A stretch of DNA of 64,000 nucleotides, from NCBI GenBank assembly GCA_963969285.1, contig OZ017738.1, positions 244,511,272 to 244,575,271 on the forward strand. The letters run 5' to 3'. Position numbers and translations under genes: made by a program. Numbering within the stretch: the stretch's first letter is position 1; each line of letters begins with the position of its first letter. The notes under the pieces are model-generated. The model ran no database searches. It was not told where the DNA came from and saw only the letters and a program-made list of their open reading frames with translations. The stretch comes from Odontomyia ornata (Eukaryota > Arthropoda > Insecta > Diptera > Stratiomyidae). This document shows, in pieces, positions 1 through 11,335 of the stretch.

Positions 1-1278
1 CACTGGCTTTCGTTTGACACCCCATGTATTGAAATTGGAGAATGTATGAAAAACGGCCATTTTTCCAGCAACGCACTCCTTGCAATCCGATCGGTTTCCG
101 AGGAACTCCAGAATATCGTTGTCGTGAAGATCTTTAATTTCTTTATGTTCATGAGTAGAAAACCAGCGCGATTACGATATTCAGGCACTTCCGACTTCCG
201 TTCTCGATGATTTTACAGGTGTATGGTTTCGGAATCAAAAGTATCCCAACCACGCAAAAAACTGCAATTGCAAGTATCGCGAAGCTGCCTGAATGCAACT
301 TTATTGAATTCTACTCATCACTAGCTTTCGTTCGACACCCCATATATTGAAATTAGAGAAAGTATGAAAAACCGCCGTTGTTCCAGCAACGCACTCCTTG
401 CAATCCGATCGTTTTCCGAAGAACTCCAGAATATCGTTTTAATGAAGCTCTTCAAGTTTTTGATGTGGCTGAGTACAATTACAGCGCAATTTCAATATTC
501 GGGCACTTCCGACTCCCGTTTCCGATAATTTTATAGCTGTATGCTTCCGGAATTAAAGTATCCCAACCACGCAAAAAATTGCAATTGCAGGTATCGCGAA
601 GCTGCCTGAATGCAATTTTATTGAGTTCTATTCATCACTAGCTTACGTTTGACACCCCATATATTGAAATTGGAGAAAGTATGAAAAACGGCCGTTTTTC
701 CAGCAACGCACTCCTTGCAATCCGATCGTTTTCCGAGGAACTCCAGAATATCGTTGTAGTGAAGATCTTTAAGTTTTTGATGTTCCTGAGTACAATAACA
801 GCGCAATTTTGATATTCAGGCACTTCCGACTCCCGTTTCCGATGATTTTGCAGCTGTATGGTTTCGGAATCAAAAGTATCCCACCCACGAAAAAAACTGC
901 AAGTGCAGGTTTCGCGAAGCTGCCTGAATGCAATTTTATTGAATCCTACCTATCACTGGGTTTCGTTTGACACCCCATATATTGAAATTGGAGAAAGTAT
1001 GAATAACGGCCGTTCTTCCAGCAACGCACTCCTTGCAATCAGATCGTTTTCTGAGGAACTCCACAATATCGTTTTAGTGAAGATATTAAAGTTGTTGATG
1101 TTCCTGAGTACAATAACAGCGTAATTTTGATATTCAGGCACTTCTGACATCCGATTCCGATGATTTAACAGCTGTATGGTTTCGGAATCAAAAGTATCCC
1201 AAGCGAGCAAAAAACTGCAATTGCAGGTATTGCGAAGCTGCCTGAATGCAATTTTATTGAATTCTACCCATCACTAGT
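1..1278. repeat. ~317-bp satellite, block 1 (about 4 monomers)
   Basis: Recurring landmarks such as CTTTCGTTTGACACCCC occur near 7, 325, 642 and 959, giving a period of 317-318 bp. Monomers differ by scattered substitutions and 1-2 bp indels. Every monomer holds a ~61-codon minus-strand open frame, which I read as a by-product and not a gene, because 317 is not a multiple of three and there is no start or splice context. The block begins outside the window and is cut at 1278 by a different sequence. Confidence 0.93.
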
Positions 1279-1344
1279 GTTGCACAATACCAGTACACCC
1301 CATGTCTACTGGCATGTGCTGGGAGCTCGATATGGTGTGTATCC

Positions 1345-1353
1345 TATATAAAC
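1345..1353 (+). promoter_or_regulatory. TATA-like box
   Basis: TATATAAAC lies 67 bp inside the unclassified insertion that starts at 1279. It is followed about 25 bp on by a GC-richer stretch. It is the strongest core-promoter-like motif in this unit and is why an LTR origin is considered. Confidence 0.35.
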
Positions 1354-1799
1354 ATCAAGGCTCCCGGGGAGAGAGAGATATTCCAGTATGATACTTATCT
1401 GCTACTTTATACTCGCGAACTAGATCAGTGAAAGAGTGTTTTTGTTTAATGATTCAAGTTTTATTTTATTCTTTGTTTAGTAATATAATGACACGTTCAG
1501 TTGACTATATTAATAATGGAAACATATTTCGCTATTGAATTCTATTAATAATTAATTTGTTACAGAGACGTATAAAGTTTGGGCATTTATGGAGCGATTA
1601 ACGAATGAAATTTTCTGAAGTGATTAACTTATTAAAGAACTAGTTAATGAGGTTTTATATTTACATATTTATGAATTTAGAGTGTTAATGGAGCAGTTAG
1701 TTCCCACAATTTACGTCCATTTCAATTGAATTTTTTAGTTGTGGAGAGGAAAAATAGAATTTGAATAAACAAATTAATTTATTTAGGCTTTAATTGTTG

Positions 1800-1994
1800 C
1801 TCGGGCTGACGCCCTGAGAACGCAGTTATATTAACGAATCGATTGATTATAATCCAACTGCTAGCCCCGGGCACAAAGCCTTGGGACGCTAATACTCGGG
1901 CTGATGCCTTGAGTACGCAGTTGAGCGGATCCTAAATTCACTTATCCCGGGCTAAGTGCCTTGGGAAAGAATAAGCTCGGGCGCACGCCTTGAG
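1800..1994. repeat. Array of five GC-rich covarying hairpins
   Basis: Five stem-loops share the form C(T/C)CGGGC, a 4-5 nt loop, then GCC(T/C)TG(A/G)G. They lie at 1800-1818, 1866-1885, 1895-1913, 1946-1965 and 1976-1994. Where the left arm has CTC the right arm has GAG, and where the left has CCC the right has GGG, so the pair changes together. Other pairs are G-U if the sequence is read as RNA. Confidence 0.6.
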
Positions 1995-2689
1995 CCAGTG
2001 AATGGAGAAATACTTCTAGATTTTCTTGTGTCTTTAGATTTCTTTTATACTATAATTATGTGTCAGCATATATTAAAATTAGAGAGGTATAATGAATTTC
2101 GAAATGTCCGTGTAGGACACGGGTGCCGATGGTCTGGCACAAGTGTCAGCAAGCTAAAACAACACCTAGCTCAGCTAACTAGCTTCGCTTAACGACCGCG
2201 TACGCGTGCTTGACGACTAGCATTTGTGGGATCATATGAGGTGGGTTCTTGTCGAGCCACGAAGCTACACTACAAAATACTTATCACGCGTACTCTACTC
2301 TACAAGACGTACCGATCAATTTTTATTATCTTTAGAAATGTTCTATTAGGTGTTAATTAAGCTACTCTACAGAAATTCAATAGTTTTTTTGCCTCGTTAA
2401 AGTTAGCGGACCCGGAGGCTTGAGACAACCGCAAACATTACACAAAAAGCAACCGTTACTTTCTCCGAAAAAGGTCGTTGCATTACAAGGGGAATGTCAA
2501 ACCTAAAGATGTTGAAGTGGCTGAAGTGAACCACTCATCTCTACGTAAAGGATGGAAACTTGACGGATGTAGTTTACTTTACACTAGTAAAACAACAAAC
2601 TAAGCAGTTTCGACCGGTTGACCACCTTATCTCTTCAGGAGCAGCCACTCCTGGTCACCACGGGGCTGCTCGACTGCTTATATTTATTA

Positions 2690-3722
2690 TAGAGGTTATG
2701 GAAAATAGGCATTTTTTCAGCAACACACTCCTTGCAACCCGATCGTTTTCCGAGGAACTACAGAATATCGTTGTAGTCAAGATCTTGAATTTTTTATGTT
2801 CCTGAGTACAATAACAGCGCAATTTTGATATTCAGGCACTTCCGACTCCCGTTTCCGATGATTTTAACGCTGTATGGTTTCGGAATCAAAAGTATCTCAA
2901 CCACGCAAAAATATGCAAGTGCAGCATTCGCGAAGCTGCCTGAATGCAATTTTATTGAATCCTGCTCATCACTAGCTTTCGTTTGACACCCCATAAATTG
3001 AAATTGGAGAAAGTATGAATAACGGCCATTTTTCCAGCAACGCACTCCTTGCAAGCCGATCGTTTTCCGAGGAACTCCAGAATATTGTTGTAGTGAAAAC
3101 CTGTAATTTTTTATGTTCCTGAGTGCAATAACAGCGCGATTTTGATATTCAGGGACTTCCGACTCCCGTTTCCGATGATTTTACAGCTGTATGGTTTCGG
3201 AATCAAAAGTATTCCAACCACGCAAAATACTGCAATTGCAGGTATCGCGAAGCTGCCTGAATGCACTTTTATTGAATTCTTCTCATCACTAGCTTTGGTT
3301 TGACACCCCATATATTGAAATTGGAGAAAGTAGGAAAAACGACCATTTTTTCAGCAACGCACGCCTTGCAATGCAATCGTTTTCCGAGGAACTCCAGAGT
3401 ATTGCTGTAGTGAAGACCATGAATTTCTTATGTTGCTGAGGACAATGACAGCGTGATTTTGATATTCAGGCACTTCCGACTCCCGTTTCCGATGAATTTA
3501 CAGCTGTATGGTTTCGGAATCAAAAGTATCCTAACCACGCAAAAAACAGCAATGCAGGTATCGCGCAGCTGCCTGAATGCACTTTTATTGAATTCTACTC
3601 ATCACTAGATTTTGTTTGACACCCCACAGATTGAAATTGGAGAAAGAATGAAAAGCGACCATTTTTCCAGCCACGCACTCCTTGCAATCCGATCGTTTTC
3701 CGAGGAACTCCAGAATATCGTT
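2690..3722. repeat. ~317-bp satellite, block 2 (about 3.3 monomers)
   Basis: Same monomer as block 1. The right edge is at CCAGAATATCGTT, directly joined to GAGAAGGGCGAAACG of the 310-bp unit. The same junction recurs at about 17969. Confidence 0.92.
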
Positions 3723-4040
3723 GAGAAGGGCGAAACGAGTATAAATATGTTTATAACAATTTATTACCCGCCGGTTTCAATATGTGATCCATACGTGTGC
3801 AACTCAATTTAATTAGCAAAATATTTGCGCCTGTATGAAGGTTCTCAAAATACGAACGGCGGCAGATCCTTTCCGTTAATAAATACCCATGTAGTGCTAC
3901 AAAAATTGCAATTAGAAGTCCAGTAGTAGATAAGCCAATTTCTTTCTCGAAACCTTACGCTACATACGAGAAATTTACCTTTCCGGCTGGTGCTGCCAAC
4001 GGGGATTTTTTAGGTAAATTTCTCGAGAGAAATTTAACTA
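3723..4040 (+). repeat. ~310-bp dispersed unit (R310) ending in a hairpin
   Basis: Near-identical copies occur at 13944-14226, 17969-18296, 37396-37683 and 46424-46706. The end carries CGAGAAATTTACCT (about 3969) and its reverse complement AGGTAAATTTCTCG (about 4012) around a ~31-nt loop containing GCTGCCAACGGGG. In other copies the satellite starts exactly in that loop, so R310 and satellite are linked parts of one larger repeat. No coding frame. Confidence 0.8.
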
Positions 4041-4054
4041 TTGCGGAGATCATC

Positions 4055-4066
4055 ATATATATATAA

Positions 4067-4140
<74 letters not shown>
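4055..4140. repeat. (TA)n microsatellite
   Basis: Almost pure TA dinucleotides with a few interruptions. The 'protein' of alternating Ile-Tyr here is an artefact of the repeat. Equivalent tracts at 18303-18336 and 35573-35652 flank gypsy element A. Confidence 0.95.
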
Positions 4141-4142
<2 letters not shown>

Positions 4143-4864
4143 GATATAACGAAATTTGTGACCACGCTAGGTGTTCATTTTTACTCCGATTTTTACCAAA
4201 TTTTCAGAAAAGGTGTATTGGGTTAATATCTCGGTTGAATTCGTGAACCAGCTTCATCGGCTGGGCAAAAACAAAATGGCGGCCATTTTAGACGAAAAAT
4301 CGTGATTTCTGTTCTGACCAAAGTATAGCTCCGATTTAGAGGAAACTTGGTACAAAGGTTCACTGATGTAGGTGATGAATCGCACAAAAAAAATCCAAAG
4401 TCGGTATGGCAGAAACAAAATGGCGGCCGCTCAAAGGTCGGAAAACGTGTAAAATTTTGTGGTTGTAATAGTGGTCAAAGCTTTCAACAGATTTTCATCA
4501 AATTCAGCATTTAGATAGAAATTATGAGTATCTAAAGTATTGCGTGAAAGATTTGGAGGTCGGGTCACAAAAAACGAAATGGTGGCCAGTTGAAACTCAA
4601 AACTTCAAAGGCTTCTAAAAGTCGCAATTTTAATCTGATATATATGAAACTTGGTTTCAAGATAGGCATTACTAAGATCTACAATATTTTGATATTTTGA
4701 TGATCATGTATGTGCAAGTTTCAAAATGGCAGCGTTTGAAATATGCGTTTTTTCAGGTTTTTGTGGCCCTCTAGCGGTCATATTTTCCAGCGGATTTTGA
4801 TGAAACTTGAGATTATGGATCTCTGTACTATGTTCTTGTATTATATAAATTGAATGAAAAATAA
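4141..4864. repeat. Degenerate ~150-bp tandem repeat with AAAATGGCGGCC
   Basis: AAAATGGCGGCC or a close variant recurs near 4274, 4419, 4578 and 4726, spacing 145-160 bp. A second motif, roughly TTTTGATGAAACTTG, lies between. Parts of the region reappear at 35653-35750 and 39640-40020. No open frame is conserved across copies. Confidence 0.6.
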
Positions 4865-6253
4865 ACAAGCTGGGTAAACAGACCTACGCTCATGTCAGAA
4901 GGGTTTTGTATTCAATTTACAAAATGCAGTTACCAGATTGAATAAAATCAAGAAGCATATCAATGACGATTTTATTGGAGAAAATATGAAATTCGAAGAT
5001 CATACTATTATTAACAAAGTTGAACGAATTTCGACTTCTGAGGTTTTTGTTATTGTTACATTCATAAATATCTCCGTTGATAATTATTTCAGATGTCCAT
5101 TCGCGAGGGAGGAAACCCATTTTTCATGTATTTCCCCCCTGTGCCCCCACTGAAGCAAAAACTGACTGTTTAAGAGCTGTTTTGAAAAGCTCCCATGAAA
5201 ACTTTCATTTCATACTCATATCGGCTACGTTTGATGAATTTTTTTTTCAGGGGCTTCTCTCCTGTACTGTTATCATCGATAAATTGCCAATTTTTTTCGA
5301 ATCCTAGAGTTGTTACAAAGCCCTTTTGCTAGGAGCTCTCTCCCGCCTCCTTGACTTGTTTCACTAAAAATTATTCAATCTTCGCATTTAAAACAGCCAT
5401 CTTTTTTGTTTTACGATTACTGATACCACTAGCTGAACCGATTCTCAAAGATATGCATGACACCTATCATTCCTGAAATTTTCATGCAAATCCTAGCAAA
5501 ACTGTAGTGTCTGAGTCGGTAAAAAGCGCATGTTGTTCCATAGCCATATGTTGCCATAGTAATACATGCAGCGCATATTGTTCCATAGTAATGCAGGAAA
5601 ATTCAATCCACTATAACTTCGCTAAATATAATTCAATCTTTCTGAAACTTGCAGAATAAATCAATCTTATAAATAGTTATTTGTGCACTGAATTTCATTG
5701 AATTTAAGGGTACCGTTAAGATTTTATTTAAGAAAACATAAAATCGATAAATCATACTATTACTAACAAAGTTGACCAATTACGACTTCTCACATATTTG
5801 TTGTTGTTGTACTCATCAAGACCTAAATTCTTGATTTTTTTCAGATTTTTCGGATCACAGGTGTCCAATCGCGAGGGGGGGGCACAAGGTTTTCGTGTAT
5901 TTCCCCTCCCTGTGCGCCCCTCGAAGCAAACTTTGACAAATTAAGACCTGGTTTGAAAAGTTTTCATCAATACCTTTCATTTGATACCCATATCGGCTAC
6001 CTTCAATGAAATTTTTTTTTCGGGGGGTCACTCTCCTATATGGGGAGATCCCCCTTAAATACCTTACAAAATTTTTTTGTAGTTGAAGTTTGAAGTGAAC
6101 ACCACTTTACACCTACATACAAAAATTTATGTTTCTACCTTAAGTAGTTTCCGAGAAAAACTGCTGTGACACACGGACGGACGGACGGACAGACAGACGG
6201 ACAGACAGGACGCAATTTTAGTAGGGTTTTGTGAAATTATTTTACGAAACCCT
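4865..6253 (+). mobile_element. Non-autonomous element 'R1.3', copy 1
   Basis: The element begins ACAAGTTGGG-like and ends with a hairpin, AGGGTTTTGT...ACAAAACCCT. Copies are at 9058-10414 (inside the transposase gene), 35751-36509 (5' truncated) and 37684-38991 (inverted). It carries an (ACGG)n/(ACAG)n microsatellite about 80 bp before its end and G/C-run palindromic stretches. No coding capacity is seen. The locus copy at 40020-40035 lacks it. Its class is unknown to me. Confidence 0.7.
6172..6212. repeat. (ACGG)n/(ACAG)n microsatellite in R1.3
   Basis: Tetranucleotide run of ACGG and ACAG units. The equivalent positions in other R1.3 copies are about 10297-10372, 36410-36472 and, inverted as CCGT, 37735-37762. 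Its conserved place suggests it is part of the element. Confidence 0.9.
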
Positions 6254-7019
6254 GAAAAGTCGAAAATTTAAAACCCAATATTTTTAAGCTGCCATTTTCA
6301 CTAAAAATTGATTTATTTTGCCCTGTCTAGAGTGAAACTCCGATTTGAACGAGATTGGGCACATTGATTGATGAGGTCCTAGCCCACAGAGATTTAAAAT
6401 TGTCCAAAATCAAATGCATGCATTCAAAATGGCGGCCCCCAAAGGTCAGGAACAAGCGCAATTCGCTATTTTAGTAGCAACTGAAATAATGAATTTTTTT
6501 CATGGAAACGTTTTAAATGACTTATCTTGAACGTATTTATAAATCAGAATATTTTTTAAATATTGTAAAATATTTTTAACAATACCCTAAAAAATTATAA
6601 AATCGCGACTTGTCTGTCTGTCCGTCCGTCCGTCCGTTTGCTCCTGTGTCACAAGTTTTCTCGCAAACCACATGAGCTATAATGAAGAAATTTTCTACGT
6701 AGGTCAAAAGTGGTGCCTCTTGAAATTTGAAGTGTAAGAACATATTTTAAAGTGTTTAAGGGGGTCTCCCCATACAGGGGGGGGTGACATAAACATTTTT
6801 TTTATTTCTGTAGCCCTCTAGCAGCCAAGTTTCTCAACAGATTCCGATAAAACTTGAAATTATAAGTTATTAAGGCAAGTTAATTTAATTTAGTTATGCA
6901 AATCGGATGACAAATAAAAAATTCGAAAATTTACAGCTTAATAATTTTAGCAGCCGTTTTCAATAAAAATTCAAAATAACGGCCCCTGATGGTTCAGAAA
7001 AGAATCGAAAATGTATATA
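6254..7019. repeat. Locus repeat backbone with an old inverted R1.3-like relic
   Basis: No gene is visible. The region has one AAAATGGCGGCC motif (6426), then from about 6575 a diverged inverted R1.3-like stretch with a CTGT/CCGT microsatellite, GTGTCACAAGTTTTCTC and a CCCCATACAGGGG run. The same stretch recurs at 36515-37260 and 45785-46290, so it belongs to the super-repeat. Confidence 0.65.
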
Positions 7020-7033
7020 CACGGAGAGAAAAA
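7018..7033 (+). repeat. CACTA-like element: left TA duplication and 14-bp TIR
   Basis: TA at 7018-7019, then CACGGAGAGAAAAA at 7020-7033. Its exact reverse complement closes the element at 13796-13809. Confidence 0.9.
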
Positions 7034-7503
7034 ATTTAGTGAATGGTATGAAAATTGTAATGAATTGCATTGCAATTACAATAATATTTGACCCCATTGC
7101 AGTTGTTGTAATAAGTATTAGCACAGAAGTTAAATCGGTTATTGAAGTGTTGTAATCTTTATTATTCGTTAATGAATATTCACATCCCATAATATGATAA
7201 TGCTTACAACCACTGTAGTAAAATTCACCTTCCTATGTCGGGGAGTTCATCATTTCGTGTTGTTATTTAGTATTACAATTACGATGATTTTTACATAGGA
7301 GAGCAATATTATTCACAACAAATGCAATGAATTATACCACGCACTAATGTGAATTTGTTACATTTCAATGAAAGATACTGAGCGAAATTTCATTGCAATG
7401 CTATAAAAATAACCAACTGTGCCATTGAAGAATGATAGTAGTAAAAGTTTGCGAAACATTGCTTTAGAAGAATTTATTTTCGTCTTTATGTTAGCTTTAC
7501 ATT

Positions 7504-10500
7504 TCATATTTCTTTGAAACGTATATAATATTCTTTATTCAATGAATGTGGTAAGGCAGGAAAGTAGTCGAATTCGCTTATATTATTAAAACTTAAACAA
7601 TTAGTAGTAGTTTCCTTAATTTTATAAGAATTCAAATGGTTATCGAAAAGTATCGCACACTTTTCAGCAATTATTATCGCCTTATCTAGGTACACAACAA
7701 ATTCAATAATTTGGTAAATAATATTATCTCTTTTTGATTTCATAAGAAAATAATTACTTTTGTAAACAGTACCTTTGTATTCTATTTCAGTAGCTAATAT
7801 TGCATTTTCAAAATTTATATTAAAATCTTGCAACTTATTAGAATAGTTAACTTTGTTAGAAGGCTTTGATTTTTTTTTTACAAAGAGTAAAATATATTTG
7901 GTATCACCTTGCAAAAATAAGTAAGCTAATTTTAAAGAAATTTTTATTGCAAGAGAATAGCAAGAATTGATTCGAGAGGAATTGTTTGTAAAATATTGCT
8001 TTAATTCTTTGTGTTTGCTTTCATTCCTCATACTCCACATCAATTTCAACGGGCCAGATTTTTTTATAACTGTAGAATAATGAGTAAGAAAATGAGCTTT
8101 TAGCTTCAAAGGAAGCTTAAATAATGAACAAAACTTTTCATTATGATATTTAATAGTTGCATCAAGGTGTATCAAGTCACATGAAGAAAATCTTGATTTC
8201 ATAGTTATTTCAATTAAGTTCTGCAAATTCAGAAAGAAAAGCCATACTTCATCGGTTGGTGGAACAAAGTCACCCACCATGAGCCCGAAAAAGTGAACAA
8301 AGCACATTAATTCGCTAGCTGACATTTTTAAACAATTATGAATCGCTTCTACTTTGATAGGAGGTGAAATACATCCAGAATCTTTAGATCCATAATCAAA
8401 TAGCTGTTTTCTATCATTAAGGTCTGCCAAAGTAAAATACTTTTTGTCGATTATGAAGTTTGAAATTATAAAATACATATCATTCTTAACGAGCCCTTCA
8501 AATAAATTATGCATTATATCAACACTGTAATTGCTTGCAGCGTGGAAGGATGGTAAATTGTTAAATACGCAGGGCGTTGACACTCCGGTACTTTGGAAGT
8601 TATTCGTTAATAGGTCTTCAGTATAGTTTTCTATGTTACGCAGCTTTTCTTTCATCTCAGTTGATAAATATTGAGTTTCTGATTTTGAACATTTACATAT
8701 GCGGCAGTAGTATACTGCAGAAAATGAGCGAGAAAATCCGAGAATTGAGTTGATGCCCAAGTTATCACCAATAATAAGGCCGAGTATAAAATAAATTTTA
8801 GTATCAGATCCATTAACAGAAAATGTCAATCCATTTACTTCTAAGTCTAACAAAATATTTAGCAGGCTTTGGAGAATATCCTCATATTCATACTTTTTCA
8901 TATACTTTGCATTCATTAACATTACAGGTAAAATGCTCTGTAGTAAGGAAAATTTATGACGTGGAATTGTAGGAAAGTTCAAGTAAAACGCGGAAATTGA
9001 ATTGGCAGATGAGTGGGAACCCAATATGTTTCCAGGATCAAAGTCGTCATAATATAAACAAGTTGGGTAAACAGACCTACGCTCATGTCAGAAGGGTTTT
9101 GTATTCAATCTACAAAATGCAGTCACCAGACCGAATCAAATCAAGAAACATGTCAAAGACGATTTTATTGGAGGAAATACGAAATACGAAGATCATACTA
9201 TTATTAACAAAGTTGAACGAATTTCGACTTCTGAGGTTGTTGTTTTTGTTATACTTATAAATATTTCCCTTGATAATTATTTCAGATGTCCATCCGCGAG
9301 GGAGGAAACACAATTTGTTCGAATCCTAGAATGGTTACAAAACCCTTTTGCTAGGAGCTCTATCCCGCCTCCTTGACTTGTTTCACTTATGAGCATCAAT
9401 TGAAGGTACTAATTTTCAGTCATTCATTAAATTGAATCAAGTGTTCAAAGCATGCACCTTAAACGTTGAAATTGGGAAAAATAACTCAAAATTATTCAAT
9501 CTTCGCATTTAAAACAGCCGCTTTTCGGTTTTACGATTACTGATACCACTAGCTGAACCGATTCTCAAAGACATACATGACACCTATCATTCCTGAAATT
9601 TTCATGCAAATCCTAGCAAAACTGTAGTGTCTATGTCGGTAAAAAGCGCATTTTGTTCCATAGCCATATGTTGCCATAGTAATACATGCAGCGCATATTG
9701 TTCCATAGTAATACAGGAAATTTCAAACCGCTATAACTTCACTAAATATGATTCAATCTTTATGAAACTTTCAGGATAGATCAACCTTATAAATAGTCAT
9801 CTGTATACTGAATAGAATAGAATTTAAGGGTACCGTTAAGATTTTCTTCAAGAAAACATAAAATCGATAAATCATACTATTACTAGCAAAGTTGAGTGAA
9901 TTGTGACTTCTCATGTATTTGTTGTTGTTGTACTCACCAAGTCCTACATTCCTGATTTTTTTCAGATTTTTCGGATCACAGGTGTCCAATCGCGAGGGGG
10001 GGGGACACAAATTTTTCGTGTATTTCCCCTCCCTGTGCGCCCCTCGAAGCAAACTTTGCCAAACTAAGACCTGTTTTGATAAGTTCTCATCAAGACCTTT
10101 CATTTGATACCCATATCGGCTACCTTCAATGAAATTTTTTTTTCGGGGGGTCACTCCCCTATATGGGGAGAACCCCCTTAAATACCTTACAAAAATTTTG
10201 TTGTAGTTGAACTTTGAAGAGATCACCACTTTACACCTACATACAAAATTTGATGTTTCTAGCTTAAGTAGTTTCCGAGAAAAACTGCTGTGACACACGG
10301 ACGGACGGACGGACGGACGGACGGATGGACGGACGGACGGACAGACAGACGGACAGACGGACAGACAGGACGCAATTTTAGAAGGGTTTTGTAAAATTAT
10401 TTTAACAAAACCCTAAAAATATGGGATAGCAATCTTATTTTCTCTTGATAAGCGAAAGTGTATATCTTTCCAAATTGCTCCAGAAGCAAAGTTATCAATA

Positions 10501-11325
10501 TCTTTTTCATTTATTGCACAATTTTCAGTAATTTGAACGGTTTCCTGAAGTAAATTTTGTCGATTAAAAAAGTTTGAAATTATGAGAGGTATTGACAAAA
10601 GAGTTGCCTTGACATTCGAATAATTCAATGAAGGAATGCCGTTTTTCATTGTGGTTTGCATTTCCGTAGAGATTGTAATGTTTTGGGGCATTTTCATAAG
10701 ATTTTTAGTTTCTAATAGTTTAATCAATTTGTATTCAGTGTTCATGTTGTCTAGATTTACTTTTAGAAAAGCTGTGAATATTCCTAAAGCATTTGAAGCG
10801 GTCGAATGTTTAGCTAATTCTATGATTGGATCGAAAAGATACATTTTGATATCATGCAATATCCGAAATGCTACTTTCCTATTTAAATTATTCGTATCTA
10901 TCAATTTTAATACAAAACTCAAAAAAAAAGAATTCAAGTCATTTGAGTAATTTTCTTTTGAAGTATAAACTGGAATTTTAATGGGAGCAGAAATATCATT
11001 TACTGTCATTTGCATCGAATTATTATCAGCATTTCTTGGCATTATCTCAATTCTTACTGCTTTATCAAAATTTTGGTCAGAAGTTTTTGAGATGTTCTTC
11101 TTTTTTTTGTGGAGATTCGTATGTATCTGGTTTATTTCCTTTTAAATGAACATTGAGAATATGACGTTTCAATTTGTTGAAGCAAGAAAATTTTTGAGGA
11201 CAGTTGCCTTGCATGCAGTCATAATTTAAAATTAAATCGTGTTTGTGAAAATTTTTAAAGTGACTGGTATAGCTTCGTATGAAACAGAATTTTTCATTGC
11301 AAATAAAACAAGTTAGCGTCAACAT
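7504..11325 (-). pseudogene. Transposase gene of the CACTA-like element (zinc finger + catalytic region), broken
   Basis: The 5' part (11325-11077) encodes two C2H2-like fingers, with pairs CFIC...H...H and C..NCPQKFSC...H...H. The middle part (11042-10413) continues the protein. The 3' part (9024-7504, open further upstream through a DDFDPGN motif) holds GDNLG and YYCRIC motifs, a signature I know from large uncharacterised transposon proteins of animals with N-terminal zinc fingers. Two lesions are visible. First, a run of eight A (minus strand, near 11100) shifts frame between fingers and middle part; removing one A restores the reading. Second, a 1.36-kb R1.3 element is inserted between the codons for IPYF and LYYDDF. 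The reading flows cleanly across that insertion point, so it was intact before. Which acidic residues are catalytic cannot be assigned by eye. Confidence 0.82.
9058..10414 (+). mobile_element. R1.3 element nested in the transposase gene
   Basis: It starts ACAAGTTGGG and ends ACAAAACCCT. The host gene reads continuously across the site when it is ignored. Flanks are A-runs on both sides, compatible with a short A-rich target duplication of about 3 bp. The plus strand holds the ACGG microsatellite at 10297-10372. Open frames inside are short and unrelated to the transposase. Confidence 0.82.
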
Positions 11326-11335
11326 AGCGAATCTT

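Larger units (their letters stand above)
1279..2689. other. Unclassified insertion between satellite blocks (solo-LTR-like?)
   Basis: This sequence interrupts the satellite right after CACTAG and satellite resumes at about 2690. It opens with TGTTGCAC, has a TATA-like box 67 bp in, and contains an array of five small hairpins. No protein-coding frame is convincing. TG at the start and an early TATA box would suit a solo LTR, but I find no clean target duplication, and the two satellite edges are at different monomer positions, so some satellite was lost. Class unknown. Confidence 0.4.

Noticed and set aside
1279..2689. Copia or BEL solo LTR
   Set aside because: TG start and TATA box fit, but no matching CA end, no target duplication and no internal region seen.
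4041..4226. Ile-Tyr repeat protein
   Set aside because: Direct translation of (TA)n; no coding meaning.
7504..9024. Independent host gene of 506 codons
   Set aside because: It lies within precise transposon ends, has the transposase motif set, and continues the upstream frame across a nested insertion.
10297..10372. Regular short repeats that might suggest CRISPR
   Set aside because: ACGG tetranucleotide microsatellite without spacers; eukaryotic context.
9058..10414. R1.3 as a Helitron
   Set aside because: Has a terminal hairpin, but lacks the TC start and CTRR end and lies in A-runs, not A-T sites.
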